Shown: piece after piece, positions 48,660 to 59,714 of the stretch | Layout of the letters: every line of letters starts with the position of its first letter | Numbering within the stretch: the first letter of the stretch is position 1 | From: Anagrus nilaparvatae | Lineage: Eukaryota > Arthropoda > Insecta > Hymenoptera > Mymaridae | Assembly: GCA_022575985.1 (NCBI GenBank) | Contig: JAKSXM010000014.1 | Location: 15,190,001-15,254,000, forward strand | Direction of reading: 5' to 3' | Length of the DNA stretch: 64,000 nucleotides | Translations under genes and position numbers: made by a program | The notes under the pieces: model-generated | Database searches by the model: none | What the model saw: only the letters and a program-made list of their open reading frames with translations | Told to the model about the DNA's origin: nothing

Positions 48660-48935
48660 TTTTTGGCCAAAAACGAAACAAGTATTCAGTTTAGTGGCTA
48701 TAATGACAAATAAACTAGTAATGAAAAATTCCGTTTTACGAGGCTAAAAATAAGATAGACAAAAAATGAATTCAACCGGAAATATTTTGATCAATGAAAT
48801 AGGTGACTTGGCCGAAAACCATAGAAGTCAATAGGCCTTTATAGGCAATAATTTGGACATCTGAATAGTTATTTTAATATAATAAACCGATTAAGAACCA
48901 TACAACGTAATTTGGTGTTGCACTCCCCTTACTAT
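48660..48935. repeat. Degenerate copy of a foldback-2 outer arm
   Basis: TTTTTGGCCAAAAACG, TTAGTGGCTATAATGACAAA, then ATACAACGTAATTTGGTGTTG and CACTCCCCTTA follow in the order seen in the right outer arm at 38900-39237, with heavy divergence. It shows that the family is dispersed. Confidence 0.5.
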
Positions 48936-49161
48936 TTATCTCCGCCTTGTCCGTTTCGAATAAATAGTTTAACAAATCTATTCAGTGACATTTTTCTTCT
49001 CTCCTGAGATTCATATATTAGACACCTCTCTTCTCTTGGCAAAGCTTTTCTGACTTACCTTAATATTTTTTAACGACTCTTGCCTTCCCTCAAGTCTGAC
49101 AGATAATATTTTAATAATTTTTTGGTTTTGACATTATTCAATTTAAAATTTTGAAATTACG

Positions 49162-49432
49162 TACACTGTAAAAAGTAACTTTCTTATATTAACAAAAAAA
49201 TTAGAACATTTTCGAAAAATTAGTAAATTTTCGAAAAAATTTGTAAATATTCGAAAAAAATCGTAAATTTACTAAATTTAGTATATTAAAAAAAAATCGA
49301 GGATTCTCGAATTTTTCGATAATATACCTACTAATTTTGTCGAATATTTACAAATTTTTTTGAAAATTTACTAATCTTTCGAAAATATTCTATTTTTTTT
49401 GTTAATATAGGAAAGTTACTTTTTACAGTGTA
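49162..49432. mobile_element. Palindromic MITE with CACTGTAAAAAGTAACT ends (TA-flanked)
   Basis: TA-CACTGTAAAAAGTAACTTTC at the left mirrors GAAAGTTACTTTTTACAGTG-TA at the right. The arms continue through TTAACAAAAAAAT. The interior is made of AAATTTTCGAAAA units in both orientations, as in the MITE at 30297, so the two are probably one family. Confidence 0.85.
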
Positions 49433-50144
49433 GAAAAGGATATTTGCTTATCATACTGTAGAATGAATTTCAGTCGGATAAAAACTATAACAAATAATTA
49501 AAAAATCCATTTGAAATTTTTAACAATATCAAGGTAATAACAAACATAAAAATATTTTTATAAACTTTTTGACCTTTAAAAAATGACAAATATGAAATAA
49601 AATAAAAATTATGACTTTAAATTTTAGTTTAAATTAATTTAATTAAATGAAACAACTTGATACTTAATTAATTAAATAAACCACATAGTTTATTTTTTAA
49701 AAATAACTTTTTTAACAGGAAATACAATTAACGTCATTGATTATGCAAAATTTTGTATTTATTTATTTTTTAGAAAAAAGAATTTTCTTATTTAAAAATA
49801 AACCATAAATTTATTTCTCTTATAACACACGTCATTAAATTAAATTAAAGTAAAGGAAAAAAAAAGTTATATTTTTAGCATATTTATTTATAATTAAATT
49901 TTTTTCAATGGTAAAACTTCTACGAGTATTAAAATTTTAATAAAAATCCGAAAGAAAACATTTTACACAAATCAGAGTATTTAAAATTTTCGAGAATAAA
50001 TTTTCTATAAATATAACTAACACACACATGCATAATTTTATATTAACTTTCTCATTCTATCTCGTTGAAAATAATATTCGAATTCTTTTAAAACATCTTT
50101 TCTAAAATTGCTTCTCAAGCCATCCAACTCTTTTTTACGCATTC

Positions 50145-50232
50145 AGTAGTCTCGGAGTCGTGTGGAAGCAAAGTGCTTTAATTTTCATACATCGTCATCA
50201 GTCAAAAATTCATAATTGCTTATTAAAAAAAC
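50145..50232 (+). promoter_or_regulatory. Possible start region of the nested gene
   Basis: TTCAGTAG resembles the arthropod initiator TCAGT, 88 bases before the ATG, in a short GC-richer stretch. There is no TATA box at the right distance. Inference only. Confidence 0.3.
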
Positions 50233-50652
50233 ATGCCATCGGAACATAATACCGAAAAAGTCGTCGAATTACAGCGCGAGAATACCGTAAGATGGGATAA
50301 AGTACCGGACGTGCCAAGGCCATCGTTAGTACCAGAACCATTTACAGTATGGGGCAGAAAACGCAAAGAAGACGAACGTCATAACATTTATCAATACTCA
50401 ACGATACCCGGTGCAGGCTTACGTGGTAGAAATGCAGCAGACGACGATCATAAAAGACAGTTAATAAAAGCTGGCACGATAGCAAAAACTAATATGGATG
50501 CTTCGTCCGAGCTTGCACTGAAAGGTCACGTGTTCGAAAAAGGTATATTAGCCAGAAAATCCGGGAGCAACAGTAAAAACACAAGTTCGCTACCTTCTGG
50601 AAGAACTCGCATTCTAATGGCTTTACAAAAACCAAGCTGGTATAGATTTTAA
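50233..50652 (+). CDS. Single-exon 139-aa protein nested in the muscle-gene intron
   Basis: Complete ORF with a good start context (AAAACATG) and an in-frame stop (TAA at 50224) just before it, which fixes the start. The protein is hydrophilic and basic and has no signal peptide or membrane segment. Distinct blocks are VRWDKVPDVPRPSLVPEPFT, VWGRKRKEDERHNIYQYS and IPGAGLRGRNAADDDHKRQL; it ends LMALQKPSWYRF. Its base composition is clearly less AT-rich than the flanks, as expected for coding DNA. An AATAAA follows 35 bases after the stop. It may be a separate gene or a single-exon isoform of the surrounding muscle gene from an internal promoter. I do not recognise the family with confidence. 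Confidence 0.75.
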   Translation: MPSEHNTEKVVELQRENTVRWDKVPDVPRPSLVPEPFTVWGRKRKEDERHNIYQYSTIPGAGLRGRNAADDDHKRQLIKAGTIAKTNMDASSELALKGHVFEKGILARKSGSNSKNTSSLPSGRTRILMALQKPSWYRF

Positions 50653-50686
50653 AAGTTCTATGTACTTATTTATGCAACGAAATTAA

Positions 50687-50692
50687 AATAAA
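50687..50692 (+). promoter_or_regulatory. Poly(A) signal of the nested gene
   Basis: AATAAA 35 bases after the stop codon. Confidence 0.6.
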
Positions 50693-50761
50693 TGAAATTT
50701 TTAAAAACACAAATATTACGTTTATTTGCAATATTTATTTTAAATTAAAAAAAGAAAAAGT

Positions 50762-50787
50762 AGAGAGAGCGAGAGAGAGAGAGAGAA
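50762..50787. repeat. (GA)n microsatellite
   Basis: Interrupted AG dinucleotide run shortly after the nested gene. Similar short runs occur near 56335 and 58650. Confidence 0.9.
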
Positions 50788-51579
50788 CAGGAAAAGGGAT
50801 GAACACATAGAATACGGGTTTTTCATTATTCCGACAGACGTCTAGTTCTATATAACCTTGTTATCAACTAAATTACGGAATTAACTATATTATAGTTGAG
50901 TATATGAATACATTCTTGTGCATATATTTAAACTAAAAATTTATATTTCTCAAACTGTCTTTTCTTTCTTTTTGACGCCCTTTGTGTATTAAACATAATT
51001 GTTTATTTATTGTTGGTTAAATTTTTTATTAAGATTAGATGAGGTAAATAAAAAAAGTTTTTTTTCAACTCATAAATTTTAAATTGTACAAAGAAAAACA
51101 AAATATTTCTTATTTCAAAAAGATTCTTTTAAATTCATTTTTTTATTGTGACCAAACTGAATGTAATTTAATTTATGAAGTAGGAGGAAATTCTTTTAGG
51201 GTAGAAAGCAATATTTGCTAGAGACCCTTTGTATTGCAAGCTCATTTATGGTGATGCTATAGACTGAGAGATATAAGTATAAGAGACAAATATCCAAAAT
51301 ATCTAACAATGTAAATCAGAGTACAGAAAAAGCAAAATAAAATAATTGTTGTCTAGTTTAGTTAAAAAAGTAACGAAATGAAAAAAAATTTTTTGACTAA
51401 AGAATGTTTTGTGACTTTAGAGATAGAAAAGAGTGATTGTAGGTTTATTTATACTATTTTCTAATATAATCTGGTAACAAGTTTCGCGTATAGCATAGAA
51501 AGACTGACAACCACAATAGAAAGAGAAACTGAAACATCAAAAGCACGTGTTACAATCTAACAAACTAAAATTCTGAACA

Positions 51580-51581
51580 AC

Positions 51582-51612
<31 letters not shown>

Positions 51613-51776
51613 AAAACTTTATCATTTTGTTTTTTCTAAATATTTATATTATGTTATACGTGAAAATAAATAAAGTAAAAAAATAAACAAAAGTTTCTTT
51701 TATGCAGACAAAGATTTCATATACATGTGGTACTCCACCTTTAACCAAAAAAAAAAAAAAAAAAAAAAAAAAAACT
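51580..51776. repeat. Long T run and long A run, about 165 bases apart
   Basis: T28 or so around 51582-51609 and A28 around 51748-51774, with AT-rich sequence between. These could pair as an inverted repeat. There are no other element signs. Confidence 0.7.
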
Positions 51777-52164
51777 ATTTTATTATTATAAACAAAAAGT
51801 TTTATTTCTATACAAAAGAGAAACACCGAGTGGTACATCGATCATGTTTTCTATTTATATATAATTTATATACTCGGTTACATGAACGAACGTAGGTATG
51901 TATTTTGACAATATTTTAGTAAATAATTATATTAATTATTTCTTTGGCCCATTTCTCGTTTAAAACGTTGTGTGTCTATTCGAATAAGTTTTAAAGGTCA
52001 GTAACGTTTTCTATATAATCATTATTTTCCTTCATAATATTTTATTTTACATACAGAATACATCCATTTTCATAAATACCATTCGTATTCCGTACGCACA
52101 TTTATAAGTAATTGAAATTCTTGAGAAGAATGTTTGTTTTACATTCATGTGCATATATAACATT

Positions 52165-52166
<2 letters not shown>

Positions 52167-52192
<26 letters not shown>
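52167..52192. repeat. (AT)n microsatellite
   Basis: Thirteen TA units. Confidence 0.9.
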
Positions 52193-52198
<6 letters not shown>

Positions 52199-52857
52199 AC
52201 GCTTCATGCTACGTATAGACTATTTATTTCATTTTCAAAATATTTGCATCAAGCAAAAAAAATTAGATTTATTCATAACTCAACTACCAATTTTATTTTG
52301 AATTAATAAAAATCTTTAGGGGAGATTAGTTTAAATGGGGTACTTTGCCTTTGACATCATTTTTTAGGTTTCTAAGTACTTGAAATGATTTAATTTTTTC
52401 AGGACCCTTTGGGGATATACCTTCAAATTTAAAATATTTCTTCGTGGTAAATCAAAAAGATAAAATTTAAAACAACTACTAATCAAAATTTATGCAAATA
52501 ACACGTTTTTTTTTCCAACTATTACTTCAGTCAAAATGCCAAAATTCGTCTGATATCGACGGCTGGGCTATAAAAAATCTTTGCATTGCAAAAATCAGAT
52601 GTAGAAAAAAAGCTTGCATGGAAAATGTTTATGTTTACTGAATACTTATCTATTACAAGCATTCTATATCTTGCTAAAGTACCTTGCAAACTCAAATAAG
52701 TCTCTAACTCGAATTATCCTAATTGTCGACTCTACTAACCCCGGTTTATTTTTAGACGAAATTATTCGAAGTCTCGTTTTAACCCCCCGCCTTGATTTCC
52801 AAACCTTCTTGTTCCGTGTTAATATATTTAAAATGTTAACAAATTTAATTCATAAGG

Positions 52858-52960
52858 AAAGTTCAATACATTTGGAACATCAAATCACTAATTTATTTCT
52901 CTTTTTTTGTGTCACCTTTTAACCCTCGTAAACCACAATTTTTTTATGCAGATGAAGGGG
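52858..52960 (+). repeat. Truncated copy of the foldback-2 left outer arm
   Basis: AGTTCAATACATTTGGAACA at 52861 is identical to sequence at the left end of the element at 36726. The text further along (CTCGTAAACCACAATTT) matches a segment from that arm near 36970. Internal parts are deleted. Confidence 0.6.
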
Positions 52961-53319
52961 GAAGGGGGCATGAATAAACCTTTTTTCGACTTTTTTTCGT
53001 ATCTCTGGTATGTTGAATTTTTATTCAAAATTAAATTTATAATATTAGTTTAATGTTAGTCATCAGTAATTTTGGAATTAAAAATGCCTAAACAGGGCAG
53101 AATCTATTAGATTTAATTGTTAACCAACAAAAATTTTTTTATTACCTTGCAAGGTTGCAGTGTTATATAAGAAAATACCTTAAAACCCCTTTTCTTAACA
53201 TTCAGTATAAGTCATAAAGGGGTTCCAGAACCAAAAAAATTTTTAAATCAATTTTTATTGACTTAATTTTTAAAAAATGAGTCTCAATTTAAAATTTTTT
53301 TTAAATTTCCGAAAATTTT

Positions 53320-53510
53320 GATTTTAAGGAATCAGAGGTATGGATTTTTAAAAATAAGGCGACGAAAATGCTTATTTTCGCCCCAGCCTACAATTATCTT
53401 GAGATAGCTAGGGAAATACCTCCAACGGGAAATGTAATCTTTTTTGATATTCATTTTGGCTCAGCATTCAAGGATGCAATTCTTATTCAATGATGCTCTT
53501 TTAGTAAAAA
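53320..53510 (+). repeat. Diverged single arm of the foldback-1 hairpin B family
   Basis: CCTCCAACGGGAAATGTAAT and the closing AATTCTTATTCAATGATGCTCTTT follow in the order and spacing seen at the right arm of hairpin B (CCAACGGGAAAAATG to CTTATTCCGGGATGCTCTTT). No matching second arm is visible. Confidence 0.5.
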
Positions 53511-54570
53511 TTCCTTTTCGAATCAGGGATCGGTTAATGCCATTACTTTTGTAATATCACATGGAATGATTACTTATAGAAATATGTATTTGTGCCTGAA
53601 ATAAAAAAGTCTTAGCTTTTTTATAAACAGAAGAGATTTTTTTAATTTAGGGATGGTTATAATCATGTAAGTGAATTTTTTAACAGTTAAGATAGGATAA
53701 AATATTTTCTAATACTTAATAAAAATAAATAAAAAATAATCTTATTTTATATTTGATCTTTTTTTTCTTTTCTTTTCGGTAGTTTTCAATATCTGTAATT
53801 AGTCCTTATATCCCATTTTCTAAATTGGTAGTGTCGGATTTACCATGTAGGCACAGTAGGCACGCCCTACAGGCCCCTAAGAACCTAAAACCAGCACTCT
53901 ATGAACATAATCCATTAACCCCAATATTTTTGACGATCCAAAATTCTACATATCACATTTTGATTGGAAAAAATATCTTTTGGGCCTTACACAATAGGAT
54001 AACTGCAAAAATAATTGAAAAACAAAAATAATTGATATTTTAAAACATTTTTAAACATGAACCCTTCCTTTTTTTTCACTGTAGATAATTCTTTAGGGGA
54101 CACATTTGTAAATTCTAATTGTCTTACTGAATTCATCAAAAAATTTCTTTACATATTCATAATAAGAAATTTAACGACTTCGCCAAACTGAACTAATTTA
54201 AAAAACATGTCATTGCAGAGATTCTGAAATATTTCCAAATAGTTAAGAAAAGTTGCTTAAAAAAATTTCTTAAAATTTGTCTTATTTTGTAAATTCTCTT
54301 GTTATATACTTAAATCACAAGTTTTATAACGCTAAAATCATATAAAATATATTCATAGTTTTGATTCATATATGTACTTAATTCAATATGAATAAAATGT
54401 ATTTTAGAAATAACATTTCTCATTAATGGTGCATTTCTCATCTCTGATGCTTCTTTCTTGCATACCAAAATCAGCTATAGATGTTTTCGATGTCTTATAT
54501 ATTCTTGCAAAAAAACATTTTGCTTGCGAGAATCTATTTTGTGTAAGAAATCATTGAGTATCATGAACCA

Positions 54571-54605
54571 CATACACTGAAAACGGATATTTTTTTCAGT
54601 GTATG
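54571..54605. repeat. 35-bp hairpin with CACTGAAAA ends
   Basis: CATACACTGAAAACGGATAT followed by TTTTTTCAGTGTATG is a nearly complete palindrome. It looks like two MITE ends joined after loss of the interior. Confidence 0.6.
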
Positions 54606-55239
54606 AATACGAGTATATTACATTCAAAGCGCTAAACTGTTATAAAACAAAATAAAAATATCATCTACAGCTGATTTTGGTACATTATTGAGTTTCTTAC
54701 TGATGATCTCGCTCAATGTATCGGAGTGAAATACTATTGAAAAGAAATTTTATTTCTAAAATACATTTTAATCATTCTAAAATCGTGTTTGTAAATTGAT
54801 GTTAAATTTTAAAAAATAGTTTAGCTTAAGTTTAAGAGCATTATTTCGAGAGTTATTAAATAATTTATAGGTAATATATAAATTTAACAACCTTCATAAA
54901 TGTTATCGTAAATTTATAATCCATGCACAACTTTATTATAAATAATTTTCATGCTATCGAAATACTTGTGTTTAAAGTGAAAGTTAAATATAAAGTCTTT
55001 TATCTATTCGTTTATATTGTTAGTCTGTCTATACTCGTACTTTATCTAGTTATTATATGTGTTTATTCAATCCATACCAAATACTAATATTTTCATAACT
55101 AAACGTCTATAAATTTCCTTACTAAAAATCATAATCGTTTAACAAATAAAATTTATAATTATAAATAATTAAAGTAAGTTTTAAATTTGGCATACCTACT
55201 TTCGTGTAACTGCAAATAGCCTGTAAAAATAAACAAAAT

Positions 55240-55293
55240 ATAATAATAATAATAATGATAATAATAATAATAATAACAATAATAATAATAATA
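55240..55293. repeat. (TAA)n microsatellite
   Basis: About eighteen imperfect AAT units, about 60 bases upstream of the short-isoform terminal exon. Confidence 0.9.
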
Positions 55294-55354
55294 TAAAATA
55301 AAAAAGTATAAAATAATTAAATAATTGACCTAAAAAATCCCTCTATAACAATAG

Positions 55355-55663
55355 ACACCACGTCATTACGTCGTACGTGATTATCCAAACGATGGCGTCA
55401 GAACAGCGCAAGAACAATACAGTTATAGTTACGTGAATAACAGTAGCAGTTCAAGCACCGATCCTTACGGAAGACCAAATCGTTCCAGTTATACTAACGA
55501 AAGCACCGTTAGGAGTAGCACTGGACCTTATGGAAATTACTCGACCGAGAGATCAACAAGATCAACTGGTGGACCTGGTGGATATCGCTCTAGTTATGAA
55601 ACGACAACCTCTGGAAGACTCCCTGGTGGAACTACTTACCGACACTTTTCTTATCGTGTTTAA
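55355..55663 (+). CDS. Myofilin-like muscle gene, alternative terminal exon (short isoform)
   Basis: Acceptor ACAATAG, phase 0, joins directly to the first exon. It reads TPRHYVVRDYPNDGVRTAQE, then QYSYSYVNNSSSSSTDPYGR, and ends GTTYRHFSYRV with a TAA stop. The resulting protein is 128 residues: low-complexity, rich in Ser, Thr, Gly, Tyr and Arg, with repeated STGPYG / STGGPGGY phrases and no membrane segment. Composition suggests a structural protein segment. AATAAA at 55881 could end this transcript. The repetitive GPYG-type content is unlike the long isoform. Confidence 0.7.
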   Translation, partial: TPRHYVVRDYPNDGVRTAQEQYSYSYVNNSSSSSTDPYGRPNRSSYTNESTVRSSTGPYGNYSTERSTRSTGGPGGYRSSYETTTSGRLPGGTTYRHFSYRV

Positions 55664-58600
55664 ATAATTTTAATATATTTTATTTTTGCTCTGCAGCTTT
55701 TTTTATTTTTTTCTTCAAAATGTACAGTAGCTAAAAAAAAATTTTAATTGATAAAAATTAAAAGAAGAGAAGTCATGTTTACCCTGACAATTTAAAACTT
55801 TTTAACAAATTTCTATTTTTTTTTCCTGTTAATATACCTAAATATCGATCACTCGATCCAAATACACATTTTTCAAAGAGAATAAAAAAAAAGCTTTCTT
55901 TTAATGTACACAATCTAACGAGAATATTTTCATTTGCCAAATATCAAAGCAACACACACACACGTTTATATGAATCAAGCCTTTTAAATATTGTAAAATT
56001 TTTATCATTATTTACATGTTGAATTTATTATTTATAAACTTTTGCAAATCCTCTTTCTCAAACCAATACTGAAAATACAAAAAAGCTTTTTCATATAAAT
56101 TCAAAAAAAACTAAAAAATATCTAATAAAAGCAGGTTTTTGAAGAAAAAAATTATTAAAATTAGCTATTGTACCGTTATTATTGTTCTGCATAAAAGCTT
56201 TTTTAGCATTTTGAAAAATAATAAAATATTTAGAATTTTATGAAAAAAATTAGTGTCTGAAAAAGATATGTGAGCGTATTAGAAAATGTTAAAAGGCATC
56301 GAACCGTACGATTGAATTTTTTTTCTTTTATTAGAGAGAGAGAGAGAGACGAATAAAGAGCAGAGCAAATAACAGATTGAAATTGTCAAAGTCGAAAGAA
56401 AATTTTTCTTGCCTTTAAATTATGTCAGAGGAATGTATTATTTTATTTCATTAAATTACATTAAAATGTGAACGTAATATTTTCTTTTTACTCCTATTTT
56501 TCCTATATTTATTCAAAAAAAGTTTCTTCTATCCTTAAAAAAAGAGGTAATATAAAAAAATTATAACTAACAGAATGCATTAAAATACACTAACAAAAGA
56601 AATAGTAGATTAATTTCTTAATGTGCAAAAAAGCTTCGATTAGACACACAACAATTAAAAGATATGGGCCATTTTCAATTAATTATTATTCGTTATTTAT
56701 AGCTACTCAAGGTTCAAATAATTTCCTTTTAATTTCGTATATGAATTCATTTGCTTTAGGTGAATAAAGTTTGCATGCTGCTGTCCCAAAATCCATGACT
56801 ATTTTTTTTATAATATAGAAAAAAAATAACTTTTTTAAATTTTTTGCTTGGAAATGCGAACCTTTATTTTGCAGTTCTTTTTATCTTTATACGAAACACG
56901 TTTTTTATATTAAAAAAATTTTTATTAAACTTTTTCAAATACCCGGTTAATTCAAAAAATTACATTTTTTCTCAATTATTCTGTTTTTCTAAATTTTAAA
57001 CTTTTTTTATTTGATTTAGCTTTTGAAAGTTTAATTCATATAGAAGATTTCCCAGCTCTTTCGCGCATGTGCTTTTGAAAAAATTCACCATATCGAAATG
57101 AATAAAAAAATTATGACAAACAAAATTTCTGTTGCTATTAGCGGACTTACCTAATATCACAACCAGAATTTCATAGCAAATGATTCTCTTTAAAACTGTC
57201 TCAAATAATATGAAAGATTAATAATTCAATTTTAATCGGCTCGTAGAAATGCAAAATGCAATGGTTTACAGGTCCGAGGTCCCGTAATCGCATCATTGTA
57301 AAAGTAATTATTTCCAGATGAGGTAAAGAATGCATTTTTATTCAGAAAGCTTTCCAAAGTTGGAATATAGTCATTATTGCCCACTATTAGTTTATAAAAT
57401 TTAATTAGTTGTACGAAAATAGAAAATTTGCCGAACCCAGATTTTTTTTCACACGCCTCTCCCGAAGAGTATTTTAGTTTGACAAAAATGTCAGCCAAAA
57501 CCATAAATAATACAAGTTACTATACTCAAAATAATAAAGAGGATGTTTTTTTTCTCAAAATACCATTCTGAATCAATAAATTTATTTTTCATGCTATTCA
57601 GTGTTATTTCCTAAAATTTTATAAAAAAGTGTTTTAAAAATATATATTTAAAGTTATTTACACGACTGAAATTCCATGTACTAGCTCAAAAATAGTGCTG
57701 AATTATAAAATCAAAAAATTGAGTAAATAAACAATTAAAGCATTGGTTCCAAGAAGCCAGAAATATAGAAAAGTTAATATTTATAATTTTAAGTATTACG
57801 GAAAAAAGCTTTTCTAATAAATTTTGGGTACGATTGCATGCAAACTCTACACACTGAACGTGAATTAATCCATATACTGAATTTTTCAACCCTCGGCCAA
57901 CTGAAAACTCCACAAGGAGTTGAGGGTTGAAATTTCTTTATAAAATTTCTTACTCATGTAACATAATATTTTAATAATTATGAAAATAATTTTATTCTTA
58001 ATCCCATCTCTTCTCAAATTCTTTATTCACCAAAATATCCACTACAAATCATTAATAAAAATCGTCATTACCATCGTCATCAACATTATCGTTCGAGTTT
58101 CAATGATCACATCATAAAAAAAAAAAAAGAAAGCAATTTTCAGTTACTACATCAAAGATGAAAAACATATTTTTTCATGCCATATTTTAAAAAATAATAA
58201 ATTTCTTATAATTTTTTACTAATTTGAATTAATTTTTTTTTCTTTTCTATTGGTTTAAATCTTCTTTGACCCTTATGGCGTGATAAATCTGGACACCAAA
58301 AAAATTTAAATAATTTTAAAAAAATGTAAATAAAAATAAAAAATTAAAACAACAGCCGCTACCACTAGTGGGCCCATTTTACATGCCAATAACATCTAGA
58401 TACTATTACGTGAGTAAAAGAAACAAAAATGCAAAAAAAGCAATTCATGTTGTAACAAATGATGATGTTAATGATGATGTTTTTTTTAACTAATTACAAT
58501 TGTTTAAAAGTGTATTTTTAGTGGATGTCTTCCAATTTATCCTGTGCTCTCTATATGTCAAAAATTTTCCTTTTTAATCTAAATTCCTATTTTCTTTTTC

Positions 58601-59243
58601 TAATTTTTCTTTCTAGTGTATTATACCTATAAAAATGTAGAGTAAAAAAGAGAGAGAGAGCGAGAGAGAGAGAGAGGCTGCGTATCCTGCTGTTCTTGCC
58701 GCTTATTATTTTCGTTTTAATATGCTAATTAAAGTTAAAAAAAATCTCACCAAATAGTCTTTCTTTTTTCTTTTCTACATGCACACACTTACATTTTATA
58801 CATTTTTTTTTAAAATGCTTTTTATTTCTACTTTTTGTGTATATATTTTTTTTTTCAAAGGATAGCAGTATATTTGTTAAAGTATAAAAAAAGAAAATGC
58901 TTCATTAAATTTCTAGAATAGTCTTTAATTATAAAGTTAAACTAAAGTAATTTGAATAGATTTAAAAAAATATGTAGAATCTTGAATTTTTAATTTAGTT
59001 CTGAGGAAACAACTGCTTTTGACAAAATATTATATTTACTTTTTTTCATAGTCTTTAAAAGCAAGTAAAAAGTTAATTTATCGGGTGCTAAGCTCAAAAA
59101 AGCTTTAAAATCATTGACTAATAAAGACATACTTATTTGCTTATTCTCATTATGTAAAAGGAAGCTTGCGCTAAGAAAACGCTTTTATATATTTGAAAAA
59201 AAATGAGAATATGTTTAAAAAAGAGTAAGTACGCGATGTTTAG
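55664..59243. other. 3' UTR of the short isoform and intron of the long isoform
   Basis: AT-rich with GA microsatellites near 56335 and 58650. A 90-codon minus-strand open frame at 57232-57504 has no recognisable content. Nothing else supported. Confidence 0.5.
55881..55886 (+). promoter_or_regulatory. Candidate poly(A) signal for the short isoform
   Basis: AATAAA about 220 bases after the stop of the alternative terminal exon. Confidence 0.45.
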
Positions 59244-59465
59244 GTGCGTTCAATACCTCACATGCCATACATAGCCCACAAGAGAATCGTTAAGATAATA
59301 CATTCACCGATAAGAATTTACCATTCCGGTACATATCTGCCTCTAAGATACCATACTAGAGTCAGGCCAAGTGTATTAGCGGCGGAACTCAACAGGATAC
59401 GCTACCTCACCAGGCCTTCCTCAATTTCTTACGTCGAAAAGTATCTCAATTCAAAGGACTACATT
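59244..59465 (+). CDS. Myofilin-like muscle gene, long-isoform exon 2
   Basis: Acceptor GTTTAG, phase 0 at both ends; donor GTAAGT. Joined to the first exon it reads ..SSYNIT-VRSIPHMPYIAHKRI, then VKIIHSPIRIYHSGTYLPLR and VRPSVLAAELNRIRYLTRPS. It is basic and Tyr-rich, with no low-complexity repeats. The smooth reading across the junction (..SYNITVRSIPHMP..) is the main reason to treat the exon at 44569 as shared. Confidence 0.75.
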
Positions 59466-59625
59466 GTAAGTTTTTAATTCTCTTCTCTTCCTCCATATAC
59501 TACTTGCATCAAATTCTTTAAACTCCTTATCTTTCAAATGTAAAGTCTTGTTTACTTTCATTTTCATTTATTTATTTTCACATTTTTTCCTATTCAAAAA
59601 TTAATATTCTATCAATTTCTATTAG

Positions 59626-59714
59626 GACTTTGACGATGAAACGAGAGACATCAGAGCAAAAACAGATTCTCTTCTTCGTAGAATTCACGTTTATGTACCA
59701 CGACCTTCACCAAG
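59626..59714 (+). CDS. Myofilin-like muscle gene, long-isoform exon 3
   Basis: Acceptor CTATTAG, phase 0 entry, phase 2 exit before GTGAGT. It reads DFDDETRDIRAKTDSLLRRI then HVYVPRPSP(R), an amphipathic, probably helical, charged segment. Too short to stand as an ORF; it is supported by both splice sites and by continuity with its neighbours. Confidence 0.8.

Larger units (their letters stand above)
44647..55354. other. Long first intron of the muscle-type gene
   Basis: Donor GTTAGT; acceptor ACAATAG for the short isoform. It contains the nested single-exon ORF at 50233, a CACTG MITE, degenerate copies of the foldback families and microsatellites, listed separately. 44.7-48.4 kb is AT-rich with nothing else seen. 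Confidence 0.6.
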
